Assembly: GCA_900208305.1 (NCBI GenBank)
Contig: OAPG01000011.1
Location: 434,001 to 498,000, forward strand
Source: Melanopsichium pennsylvanicum
Lineage: Eukaryota; Basidiomycota; Ustilaginomycetes; Ustilaginales
Direction: 5' to 3'
DNA: 64,000 nucleotides
In this document: positions 10,051-19,166 of the stretch, in pieces
Layout of the letters: every line of letters starts with the position of its first letter
Numbering within the stretch: position 1 is the first letter of the stretch
Translations under genes and position numbers: made by a program
Notes under the pieces: generated by a model
The model's database searches: none
Seen by the model: the letters and a program-made list of their open reading frames with translations, nothing else
Told to the model about the DNA's origin: nothing

Positions 10051-11604
10051 AAAGAGCTACTCGCCGAATCTCGAATAAATATGCTAAAGCCAACGATGTC
10101 CGATATCGCGGAGGGAGGGCTGGTCCAACTCGTAAAGACTTTCCAGCCGCTCGATGCCGAGCTCGCAGAGCTTCATCAGAAGCAACCTTTCGAAGTTAGA
10201 CATGGCCTGTGGTATCGCGACGGTCGGCTAGTGGTGCCGCGAGTCACATTACCAGGTAAGAAAGGTCAACGCAACACTCGGAGTGCCGCCGAAGCAAAAG
10301 ATTGCTCGCTCTCGGTGGAGCACCTGAGGTACATGGTAATGTCCCAATGCCACGACGGCGCTACCGCTGGCCTTGCAGGTCGAGACGCCACCCTCGAGCT
10401 CACAAGGCGGCATTATTGGTGGCCGAATATGGTGGCATGGGTTGCTGACTATGTAGCAAGCTGCCCAGTGTGCGCTCGATATAAAGCACCGCGACACCGA
10501 CCATATGGCCTTTTGCAGCCGCTGTCGACGCCGTCAAGACCCTGGAATTCCATCTCGATGGATTTCATTGAAGGGTTACCTAAATCGGAGGGGTATGACT
10601 AGATCTTTGTAGTGGCCGACCGGTTGACCAAATATGCCATCTTAACCCCGACGTACAAGACAATAACGTTGGAGCAGACGGCAAAGATGCTCAAAGACCA
10701 AGTTATGACCCGTTTCGGGGTACCGGAGCACATTGTCTCAGACCGCGGCCGACAATTCGTCTCGGCGGCATGGAAAGAGTTCACCAACAAGCTGGTCATC
10801 CACCACTCGCTCAGCACAGCCTACCACCCACAGACGGACGGGCAAACGGAGCGAGTCAATCAAGTTGTCGAGCAGTACCTCCGTATGTACTGCAACTACG
10901 AGCAGGACAACTGGGTAACCTGGCTGCCAATGGCCGAGTTCGTTTACAACAACACGGTCCACAGCAGCATAGGAGTCTCGCCTTTCTTTGCTTGCTACGG
11001 GTGGAATCCAAAGTCACACCCCAATCTCCCAGAACAAGTCGGTGTGCTCGACCCCAAGAGGAAAGAGTTTGCCACCCAAAGAAAAGAATTTACGGAGTAT
11101 CTACAGGAGCAAATCAGGTACGCTCAAAGCCAAACCGTTGAGCAATATAACCGCAAACGGAAGGACATCGAGTTCAAAGTTGGAGACATGGTCTACGTCA
11201 ACCGAAAGAACTGGAAGACAGCTCGACCCAGTCCCAAACTCGACACAAGGTTAGCAGGCCCGTTCCCCATCCTTGAACGAATCGGCAGAAGAGCATACCG
11301 GCTCCAACTCCCAGCAAGTTTGCGCGTACACGACGTTTTCCATGTCTCGATGCTTGAGCCTCAAAGGGCGAGCTCACTCCCACAGCGCTCCACACTCAAA
11401 GTCACGCCGCCCCTACCGGACGACACTCTAGAATTCGAGGTAGAGGCTATTGTGGGAAAGCGAAAACAGGGTAGGCAAGTGCAATACAAAGTCCAATGGA
11501 GGGGCTACCCCGAGGAGGCAGCCTCGTGGGAACCGACAGACTGTCTCAACTGCCCAGACCTCATCCGGGAGTATGAGGAATCGGCGGGGGGACGGAGACA
11601 CTAA

Positions 11605-12025
11605 GCTGAAGAGGATCTTGCAAGCCGCGATGCATGCCATCACAGGAGAGTAAGATGGTGAGAAGCTCAACAAGGACGAAGCTCGACAAGGACGATGTCG
11701 AGCGGCGAAGGTAGAAGGTTGCAGGAATCGAGATCCGGACAATGACCCCAACTCAGGGAATTTCCACGAAATCCGCCGAGTACTGCAGAATTCAACGGAT
11801 CTCAGAGAAAAAATTAAAAAAAAAAAATCGCGGGGTAACGAGAACCTAAAAGTCACGAAATTTGCCGAGGAATGCATGATCCAAAGGATCTCAGGCCTTA
11901 ATGGGCGACGCGAGTCGACAAGTATATTTCTCACACCGGAAGTCACACAATCAAGCTCACACTGGGATTGGATGGGTAACGAGGCACTGTCATTGCAACA
12001 AGTCAACACAGCCAGCGGGCACAGA
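11605..12025 (+). other. E2 3' region between pol and the antisense gene
   Basis: This is untranslated sequence with an A-rich run (11809-11828) and two or three palindromic units (11735-11815, 11849-11900). No further gene is seen. Confidence 0.5.
11751..11815 (+). repeat. Palindromic units in the E2 3' region
   Basis: ACTCAGGGAATTTCC and GAAATCCGCCGAGT form one hairpin. The following ACGGATCTCAG would pair with the GAGATCCG upstream at 11730. Confidence 0.55.
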
Positions 12026-12248
12026 CTATTCCGCAGACTCGGGGGCTGACGAAGGCCCAGGCACCAAAGAAGGCTCGAGATCCTCAAAAGGCGAGCGCAT
12101 AGACCGCACTCGCCGCTGACGATCGAGGTACTCCTCGATCATCGTCAGCACCGGGACTCGCCGACTGCGAGGCGAAGCGGACCAAATGATACGCATTGCG
12201 TATGCCCAGTTTGGGTCCTCCACACCATTCAAGTCACGGTCAAGCCTA

Positions 12249-12253
12249 CGTAC
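12249..12253. repeat. Target-site duplication of E3, left copy
   Basis: CGTAC here is repeated at 20270-20274 immediately outside the other LTR. Five bases is the usual size for Ty3/gypsy integrases. Confidence 0.9.
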
Positions 12254-13356
12254 TGTCAGGGGGCGTTGTGCCAAACTCAAGCTTCGCGCCAAGATCCGCT
12301 GAAACCGTCTGTTTTAGCGTGTTTGAGATTGAGACCTGATAAGCAGGCCGGTTCTATTGTGTTTCGCTATGAGACCTGCTGCGCGACTCTTGAGCTGACT
12401 GACCACTGTGAACACTCCGTTCAGAGGTAATGCGGCTCGTCTGTGTGTTGTAAGACCTTCACGATGCACGAGTGCTCTTGATGCAAGTGTTGGTCACCGT
12501 CAGGGACTGCTTCGGATGGTCTTGAAGCTGTCGTGATAATGAATTGGCTACGGTGGAGGTTCCGTGACCGCGGTTGAGGTTCCGCCTACAGTTGAGGTGC
12601 TGTAGTGTCAGTGATGGTGCTGACAATCGTCGATGAAGCTTGTCTCCTTATACTGAGGAGAACACAGACACTGGATAGCTGCAATACCGTATGATTGCAG
12701 CTGCTGACGAGAACTATATACTGAGTAACTGATAACGACTTGTAAAGTAAAGACTGGGTTAATATAAAGTAGAGTGGATGAGTCCTGCTCCTCCACGACT
12801 GTAAAGACTGTGTTCTTATATACCTATGGCCCTCCAGGGGCTCCCCTTTGTCCGCTATGACCCTGGTACACCAGAGTATCAATGGCCACCAGAGTTTCGA
12901 CGTGTCCGCGAGCTTGGGCCCCGTGCTAATCAATGCCGACTGTCATCAACTATGACAACCACGAGCTTGGGCCCTGTGTTAAACAATGCTGACTGCCCTC
13001 AACTATGACAACCACGAGCTTGGGCCCCGTGTTAAACAATACCAACTGCCAGCAACCATGTCGCCCTTGAGCTTGGGCCCCGTGCTAACCAGTGCTGGCT
13101 GTCAGCAACCATGACACACACAGCGGACGGTAGCTTGGGCCCCGTGCTAACCAGTGCTGGCTGTCAGCAACCATGACACACACAGCGGACGGTCCTACAT
13201 CATGTTGCACCCTTCCATCAGGCCTCCTGTACCAGACGGAGGCTGTCAGAGGGCGTTGCACTGATATCGGATGAAACCACGTGTTCTAGCGGATGTCAAC
13301 CTGAAACCCGATAGAACACAGTGTTTCACCGGGTTTGAAATCCACCTCCGGTAACA
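12254..13356 (-). repeat. E3 3' LTR
   Basis: It is the same length as 19167-20269 with four substitutions. On the element's strand it starts TGTTACCGG and ends CCCCTGACA. It contains the tandem GGGCCC-bearing subrepeats and, near the end, U5 sequence shared with E2. Confidence 0.95.
12910..13193 (-). repeat. Tandem subrepeats in the E3 LTR (second copy 19823-20106)
   Basis: There are five units, each beginning GAGCTTGGGCCC or close to it. Three are 53 bp and two are about 62 bp. On the element's strand they lie upstream of the TATA box in U3, where tandem repeats often act as enhancer-like sequence. Confidence 0.85.
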
Positions 13357-13812
13357 CTACCCCCCTTCCAAGAACCGAGCTCCTGCGAGGTAATGAAGTC
13401 CGGCGGCGCAGAGAACTTAGCTTCTACCAGCCCTTATCCTCGGTGTACAACTCTTCTTTTGCAATGGTCTTCATCATCTATTCCTATATCACCACGATCC
13501 TCCTGTGCAATCTTAATGCAACAGACTCGCCTGTATCATGTTGTAATTGCAATGTCTTGTTCCTTCTTACCATGTTTGTGTTGAAAAGCCTGTGACGTCG
13601 CCAACCGTCGCCTTCCACTTTCAGCCCCGGTGTATGAGATCCGATAGAATTACCACTTTAAGCGGGTTTCAACTGAAATCGGCTGCAGAGGGTTGTTTTA
13701 TCGGATTTCAACTGAATTCGGATAAAACAGCGCGTTTTACCGGGTCTGAGATTCAAACCTAGCTTTTGCGATGCTTTGTCCCAAGGCAATCCGGGGCGGT
13801 TTTATGGTACTT
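13357..13812 (-). other. E3 3' untranslated region
   Basis: It lies between the pol stop and the 3' LTR. It holds the polypurine tract next to the LTR and a cluster of palindromic units (about 13636-13760). No antisense gene is present here. Confidence 0.6.
13695..13728. repeat. Palindromic unit, E3 type
   Basis: The arms GTTTTATCGGATTTC and GAATTCGGATAAAAC flank a short centre. They pair with two mismatches. The core is like the E2 unit, but the outer arms end in AAAAC rather than GAG. Confidence 0.65.
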
Positions 13813-16800
13813 CTACGCCGTCCCCCCCTCCAATCGCTCATACTCCTGGATGAGTTGGGGGGCGTTGACCGCCTCTGCTGGTTCCCATGAAGCTGCTTCC
13901 TCGGGATACCCTTTCCACTGGACCAAGTATTCCACCTGGCCTTGTCGCCGACGTATGTCAACAATGGCTTCCACTTCGAATTCCAAGTCCTCATCATGCA
14001 ATGTCGGATATGGTTGTATCGTTGAGCGTCCTTCTAGTTTGCTATCCTTTGTACGCTCGAGCATTGAGACATGGAAGACGTTGTGAACCCTGACTGAACT
14101 TGGTAATTGAATTCGGTACGCCCTGCGGCCAATTCGCTCAATCACCGGGAATGGTCCAGCAAACCTAGTGTTGAGCTTCGCTGTAGGTCGCCAAGTGGCC
14201 CAGTTCTTGGTACTGACGTAAACCCTGTCACCGACCTTGAACTCTATGTCCTTTCGTTTCCGGTTGTATTGTTCGACTGCCCGCAACTGTGCTTGCCTGG
14301 CTTGTTCTTGAAGGTATCGTACTAGCTCTTTGTTGGTTTTGGCAAATTCTTGGCGCTTGGGGTCCAGTATTCCCACTTGTTCTGGTAGCTCTGGGTGCAT
14401 TTTAGGGTTCCACCCATAGCATGCAAAGAACGGGGACACCCCAATGCTGCTATGGACGGTGTTGTTATACACAAACTCCGCCATTGGCAACAAGCTTGCC
14501 CAGTTATCTTGCTCGTAGTTGCAATAGATACGCAAGTACTGCTCGACAACTTGATTCACCCGTTCCGTTTGACCGTCTGTCTGAGGATGATATGCGGTGC
14601 TCAAAGAGTGTTTGATGTTGTGCTGTTGAGCAAAATCCTTCCAGATCGCAGAGATGAATTGTCGTCCTCGGTCCGATACGATATGTTCAGGCACCCCGAA
14701 CCTCTTAAATACATGTGCCTGCAGTAGCTCGACCGTGTCCTTCGACGTTGCTGTCTTATGCGTTGGCATTACGACTGCAAGTTTTGAAAGCCGGTCAACC
14801 ACAACCAGTATGGAATCAAAACCACTTGAGCTCGGCAAGCCTTCGATGAAATCGAGGGATATCGACCCCCAAGGTCTCTCTGGTGTCGATAGCGGCTGCA
14901 ACAAGCCATATGGTTTGTGGCGCGGCGCCTTGTATCTCGCACACACAGGGCAGCTTGCCACATAGTCTGCCACCCAAGCGGCCATGCCTGGCCACCAGTA
15001 GTGTCTGCGGGCAAGGTCTAAGGTAGCGTCTCGCCCAACGTGGCCCGCATTGATCCCATCGTGGCACTGTGTCATTACCATGTACCTTAAATGTTCCACA
15101 GATAGCGATTGTTTGGCTACCTGTGGCCTTGCTTTGCCCTTACGGCCGCCGAGGGTGACTCTTGGTACCACGATGCGCCCATTCTTATACCATAACCCAT
15201 CCTTAATTTCAAACGGGGTGTGTTGGTGTATTTCCTTAAGCTGCTTGTCCAGTGGTTGGAATGTCCGGATGAGACTCATCAAGCCTCCCGTGGCTATCTC
15301 CTCCATGGTTGGTATCGTTGTCCTTAACCGGGTCTCAAGTTGAGATCCGGTGGTTGTACCATGTTTTATCCGATTTCGCGTCAAAATCGGGTAAGCTACC
15401 ACGCTTTCATGCTGATTTGGATTTCCTTCCGGCGATTCAAACACGCTTGCCGGCAGCAGCTGCCGCATGTTGTGCTCTTTCTCCATTCCTGCCGGTTGCA
15501 TGTCCGATCGCCGAGTGAGTGCATCCGGCTCTCCACCTTTGTTGCCAGGCCTGTAATGGAGCACGAAGTCGTAGTCGGCGAGCACTACCGCCCAGCGAGC
15601 TTGTCGCCCGTTTATACGCCTCTGTGACTTGAAGTATTTGAGGGCTTCATGATCCGTGTAGATGACCAGCTGACTTGGCAATCCTGCCAGCATATGTCGC
15701 CATTGCTGCAGGCACGCCACGACGGCGAGGAGTTCCTTATCATGGATCTCATAGTTCCTTTCGGCTGGTTGCATCTTTCTTGAGTAATAGGCCACAGGGT
15801 GCCAACGTTTCTTGTGCTCCTGCTTCAAGACTCCTGCTATGGCAAAATCGCTAGCGTCAGTCTCTAGGCGAGTCGGCAGATGGTAATCAAAATGCTTGAG
15901 TACTCCGGCCGTTGTGAAGGCCTCAATGAGCTTGTGGAAAGCGTGTTGGGCATCCTCTGGCAGCTCAAACTTCTTGAACCTCTCCGTCGGCTTGACCAAC
16001 GAGGTGAGAGGCCTTGCAATTCGTGCAAAATGAGCAATGAACCTCCTATAGAAGTTGGCAAACCCTAGGAATCGCTGGATATCGTGTATAGAGGCTGGCA
16101 TCGGCCACTCCTGAATGGTTCGTACCTTCTCGGGGTCCATTTCAATCCCTCCTGGCTTAATGATGTACCCCAGGAACTCGACCTGATCTGTATGGAAAGT
16201 GCATTTTGAGAGCTTGGCAAAGAGCCGGTTGGCTCGAAGCCTCTCCAAGACCTCCCGGACGTGATCGATGTGCTCCTCCTCATTGTTGCTGAAGATGAGG
16301 AAGTCATCCAGATATACGACAACAAACACGCCAATGATGTCTCTATAGATACTGTTGATCAGAGACTGGAAATGCGATGGTGCGTTGGCCAACCCGAACG
16401 GCATCACCAAGTACTCGTACAATCCGAGCTGAGTACCAAAAGCTGTTTTCCATTCATCGCCGTCTGCGATGCGAACCAGGTTATATGCAGCCTTAAGGTC
16501 CAGCTTAGTATATACCTTTGCATTACGGAGTAAGAATAGTTGCTCCTCAATGAGGGGCAGCGGCGCTCTATTCTTAATTGTGATCTCATTGAGACCACGG
16601 TAATCGACGCAGAGACGTAGGCTCCCGTCCTTCTTGGGCACAAACAGGACTGGCGAGCGTGCAGGGCTCTTCGACGGTCGAATGAATCCCTTTGCGAGGT
16701 TCTCGTCAAGGTACTTGCGCAGTTCCTCCATCTCCTTAGGACCCTTCAGATAGAGCGGGCCTTGAGGAGGTTTTGCTCCCGATTCGAGCTCTATCTTTAG

Positions 16801-17652
16801 GTCGTGTTCGGTCCGGTGGGGTAGCTTGTCTGCTTCGACCTCGTTAAAGACCTCGGCAAGGTCCTGGTAAGGCTCCGGTACCTGCTCCAGGGGCTTGTCC
16901 TTCTCAACTTCCATGTCAACCCCTTTGTCTGCCCCGGTAGGGACAAACCCAAAGGCTGGCAACGACGTTGCCGGAACGTCGAGAAGCATGAACCCAATGG
17001 GTCCATCTTCAACGGCAGCCCTTAGAAGCTGCTTGGCCGATACAAACTCGTGACCGTGGAGTTTGAAGTCCAGAACCGGCACCCTGTTCTGGCGGGTTTT
17101 GGTTGAAATCCGCTGAACTGACCCGTCCTGTCGGGTCTCGTTTGAAATCCGATAAAACGCGTTGTTTAATCGGGTTTTGTGTGGGGCCCCGGTTTGTGGA
17201 GTAAATTCGCAGGGTTCGGCGTTCGTTGTCATCCCAAACTCCACTCGACCTTCCTCCCAATTGATTGAGGGTCGGAGCTTACGCAGCTGATCATAGCCTA
17301 TGATAAGGTCATAATCCGCCGCCTCGGCAACCGCTACTTCCACCTGTCCCAGTGAATAGTGGTCGATACTTACCTGTACAACGGCGGTATGGTCTATGTA
17401 CATCTTGTGACCCGTTACGCCGTGAATCGATCTTGTTTTTGTAGGTTTTGTGGTTATCTTGTGGTCCGAAACAAATGCTTGTGAAAGTATAGACAAGCCA
17501 GCACCGGTATCCGCGAGTATGCGAGCTCCATGGCCCTCAACGGTGCCCTTGAGTTCGAGTACCGAGGAACCCGATGTGGCTGTGAAACAGAATCGGCAGT
17601 CTTGAGCAATGCATTGCGATGGCATAGGTGGTCGTAGGGCAAGACACGCCAT
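13813..17652 (-). CDS. Pol (E3), intact
   Basis: This 1279-residue polyprotein has, in order, an aspartic protease (ILADTGAGLSIL), reverse transcriptase (LRLCVDYRGLN, YLDDFLIF), RNase H (ETDASDFAIAG, YTDHEALKYF), HHCC zinc domain (GHVGRDATLDLARRHYWWPG, CPVCARYK), DDE integrase (VVVDRLSKLA, VSDRGRQF, QTERVNQ) and a C-terminal chromodomain (FEVEAIVDIRRRQG, YLVQWKGYPEEAASWEP). The ATG overlaps the gag stop as TGATG, so Pol may be made by termination and reinitiation. The two linkers that carry palindromic units correspond to those in E2. No catalytic residue appears to be missing. Confidence 0.95.
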   Translation of the reverse strand: MACLALRPPMPSQCIAQDCRFCFTATSGSSVLELKGTVEGHGARILADTGAGLSILSQAFVSDHKITTKPTKTRSIHGVTGHKMYIDHTAVVQVSIDHYSLGQVEVAVAEAADYDLIIGYDQLRKLRPSINWEEGRVEFGMTTNAEPCEFTPQTGAPHKTRLNNAFYRISNETRQDGSVQRISTKTRQNRVPVLDFKLHGHEFVSAKQLLRAAVEDGPIGFMLLDVPATSLPAFGFVPTGADKGVDMEVEKDKPLEQVPEPYQDLAEVFNEVEADKLPHRTEHDLKIELESGAKPPQGPLYLKGPKEMEELRKYLDENLAKGFIRPSKSPARSPVLFVPKKDGSLRLCVDYRGLNEITIKNRAPLPLIEEQLFLLRNAKVYTKLDLKAAYNLVRIADGDEWKTAFGTQLGLYEYLVMPFGLANAPSHFQSLINSIYRDIIGVFVVVYLDDFLIFSNNEEEHIDHVREVLERLRANRLFAKLSKCTFHTDQVEFLGYIIKPGGIEMDPEKVRTIQEWPMPASIHDIQRFLGFANFYRRFIAHFARIARPLTSLVKPTERFKKFELPEDAQHAFHKLIEAFTTAGVLKHFDYHLPTRLETDASDFAIAGVLKQEHKKRWHPVAYYSRKMQPAERNYEIHDKELLAVVACLQQWRHMLAGLPSQLVIYTDHEALKYFKSQRRINGRQARWAVVLADYDFVLHYRPGNKGGEPDALTRRSDMQPAGMEKEHNMRQLLPASVFESPEGNPNQHESVVAYPILTRNRIKHGTTTGSQLETRLRTTIPTMEEIATGGLMSLIRTFQPLDKQLKEIHQHTPFEIKDGLWYKNGRIVVPRVTLGGRKGKARPQVAKQSLSVEHLRYMVMTQCHDGINAGHVGRDATLDLARRHYWWPGMAAWVADYVASCPVCARYKAPRHKPYGLLQPLSTPERPWGSISLDFIEGLPSSSGFDSILVVVDRLSKLAVVMPTHKTATSKDTVELLQAHVFKRFGVPEHIVSDRGRQFISAIWKDFAQQHNIKHSLSTAYHPQTDGQTERVNQVVEQYLRIYCNYEQDNWASLLPMAEFVYNNTVHSSIGVSPFFACYGWNPKMHPELPEQVGILDPKRQEFAKTNKELVRYLQEQARQAQLRAVEQYNRKRKDIEFKVGDRVYVSTKNWATWRPTAKLNTRFAGPFPVIERIGRRAYRIQLPSSVRVHNVFHVSMLERTKDSKLEGRSTIQPYPTLHDEDLEFEVEAIVDIRRRQGQVEYLVQWKGYPEEAASWEPAEAVNAPQLIQEYERLEGGTA
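15327..15395. repeat. Two palindromic units in the RNase H-integrase linker of E3 pol
   Basis: ACCGGGTCTCAA with GTTGAGATCCGGT forms one hairpin. GTTTTATCCGATTTC with AAAATCGGGTAAG forms the second. The encoded linker is not conserved with E2. Confidence 0.6.
17091..17178. repeat. Palindromic units in the protease-RT linker of E3 pol
   Basis: Arms GCGGGTTTT and GAAATCCGC (17093-17114) are followed by a second set from TCGGGTCTC to GATAAAAC and AATCGGGTTTTG. This is the linker that holds the 8296-8322 unit in E2. Confidence 0.55.
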
Positions 17653-19130
17653 CAGTGTGCTGCCCCACTCTCGTTTCCCTGCCTGTCGTCAGGATCTCCT
17701 TCGGGGTTACTCGTGCCTTCGTCGTCATAGACTGCGGCTTCTAGGTCCAGCTGGGGCTCGCCCTCGTAATTGGCCTCCTCAGGTTCCTGCTGTATATCCT
17801 CCCTGCCTTCCTCATCTGCGATGACAACGTTCGCTCCCACACGGGGTCCTGATGGCCTGACGACCGCATGAGTTGTCTTTTGAGGACAGTTGTTGGACCA
17901 GTGGCCTGGCTTCTTGCAGATGTAGCAAGTGTCACTCCCCACGGTTGTGGGTCCAGCTCGAGCAGGGGTGCGTGGAGCCAGGTGGGGAGGCGGCGCCCGA
18001 TTGGCAATTGGGATACCCTGAGGGGTATAGCTGGCCCTTGGAGCTTGCTGGGCTGGCTTGGGCGTGGCCTGGAGTCCTCCAACGGGTCTGTTAACGGCCA
18101 TCGGTGGGCCAGATGGCATGTACGCCGGCCTGGACGACTCCGTTGGTGGAATTGAGTGCCATCGTTGGGCTTGCTGGTTTACCACCCGCTGCCGGTCGAT
18201 GGCTTCAACCTCGGCGTACCACTCCCAAAGCGATGGGGGTGGGCTTCGCTCGAACTTCTCCTGCAGGCTGCGAGAGAGTCCTGAGCGGAAGTAGTACTTT
18301 GCGAGCTCCTGGTCGCCAATGTTGGCTCGGCCTTCAAGGTCCCTAAACCGTTCAAGGTACCTGGTGGCCGTGCCGGGACGGTCGTCCTGCATACGCAGCT
18401 TCTGAAGCTCCGTGATGGCCTCAAGCCTCAGGTCTCGCTGTCCATATTGTTCCTTGAGTCTCTGTGTGAACATATTCCAGTCGTTGAAGAGGATGCCTTG
18501 CTGTTGGCGGTCGGCCCTTAGCTTAGACTTCCACCATTCTCGAGCACTGCCCTCGAGGAACTGACTGGTGTAAGCGACCATCTTACCATGGTCCCGGATA
18601 CCCTTCATTCTGAACCACCACTCAGCCTCGATGAAGAACATGTCCATATCCTTGAGGTCCATCTTCGGGAACGGGGTCTTGAGTTCCGTTGGCCACTTGG
18701 CCTCCTCGTCGTCTTTCGACTGCGGGGCTGACTCTCCAGGCGGCCTACTTACCACTGCTTCGGTGGCCAATCCTAAGGCCGGGGGGAGTTCCGTGGGCGC
18801 GACCTGTTGTCTAGCCCCGGTTGGGGTAGAGTAGAGCTCGTACAAGCAAGCTCTGTTGCCCTTGTCGTCGTCTGGCCGGTTTTGGGCCGTAGGCGTCGGT
18901 GTCTCCGGCTCTGGGCGGTATGATACCTCCAGGCGGACGAGCACACGTTCCACCAACGACTGGAGTCTGTCGATGCTCTGGTCCGTCCTCTTCTGTCGGG
19001 CTTCAACTTCCTCGATGTGATTCTTGAAGTCTTTCATCTTTGTCAGTAATTGACCCGTGGTGTCATAGAGCGTCTGGAACAGGGGTCGTCCCGTCTGCTC
19101 CGGAGTCCGGGGTTGGGATTCGTCTGTCAT
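17652..19130 (-). CDS. Gag (E3), intact
   Basis: The protein is 492 residues from the ATG at 19130, which encodes MTDESQPR. An in-frame ATG at 19193 lies inside the LTR and is unlikely to be used. A predicted coiled-coil region (KNHIEEVEARQKRTDQS) precedes the gag core (AREWWKSKLRADRQQQG, WNMFTQRLKEQY). A Pro-rich segment leads to a CCHC knuckle, CYICKKPGHWSNNC, and then an acidic tail. It resembles the E2 Gag along its length. Its stop overlaps the pol ATG by one base. Confidence 0.93.
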   Translation of the reverse strand: MTDESQPRTPEQTGRPLFQTLYDTTGQLLTKMKDFKNHIEEVEARQKRTDQSIDRLQSLVERVLVRLEVSYRPEPETPTPTAQNRPDDDKGNRACLYELYSTPTGARQQVAPTELPPALGLATEAVVSRPPGESAPQSKDDEEAKWPTELKTPFPKMDLKDMDMFFIEAEWWFRMKGIRDHGKMVAYTSQFLEGSAREWWKSKLRADRQQQGILFNDWNMFTQRLKEQYGQRDLRLEAITELQKLRMQDDRPGTATRYLERFRDLEGRANIGDQELAKYYFRSGLSRSLQEKFERSPPPSLWEWYAEVEAIDRQRVVNQQAQRWHSIPPTESSRPAYMPSGPPMAVNRPVGGLQATPKPAQQAPRASYTPQGIPIANRAPPPHLAPRTPARAGPTTVGSDTCYICKKPGHWSNNCPQKTTHAVVRPSGPRVGANVVIADEEGREDIQQEPEEANYEGEPQLDLEAAVYDDEGTSNPEGDPDDRQGNESGAAH

Positions 19131-19154
19131 ATTGGCGAGGGGCACTACTTGAAC

Positions 19155-19166
19155 GATCCACTCTAA
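19155..19166 (-). other. E3 primer-binding site, probably self-primed
   Basis: On the minus strand TTAGAGTGGATC follows the 5' LTR directly. TAGAGTGGAT is the exact complement of ATCCACTCTA found in the LTR at 19692-19683, about 37 bases after the TATA box. Confidence 0.55.

Larger units (their letters stand above)
7843..11604 (+). pseudogene. Pol (E2), interrupted by one in-frame TAG
   Basis: This is a polyprotein in one frame: aspartic protease (ILADTGAALSIV), reverse transcriptase (YLDDFLIF active site), RNase H (ETDASDFALAG), HHCC zinc domain (RRHYWWPN, CPVCARYK), DDE integrase (VADRLTK, VSDRGRQF, QTERVNQ) and chromodomain (FEVEAIVGKRKQ, YKVQWRGYPEE). A TAG at 10600-10602 falls just before the first integrase Asp. 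E3 has a Ser codon there, so a point mutation is the simplest reading. I prefer the second of two adjacent ATGs (7843), because MACIALRP matches the E3 start MACLALRP. Palindromic units sit in two linkers (near 8300 and 10030). Without readthrough no integrase core is made. Confidence 0.9.

Noticed and set aside
10600..10602. TAG in E2 pol considered as programmed readthrough
   Set aside because: The close relative E3 has a Ser codon and no stop at this site, so a point mutation is simpler. Other copies would decide.
12910..13193. Repeat array considered as CRISPR-like
   Set aside because: The units are contiguous with no unique spacers and lie within a eukaryotic LTR.
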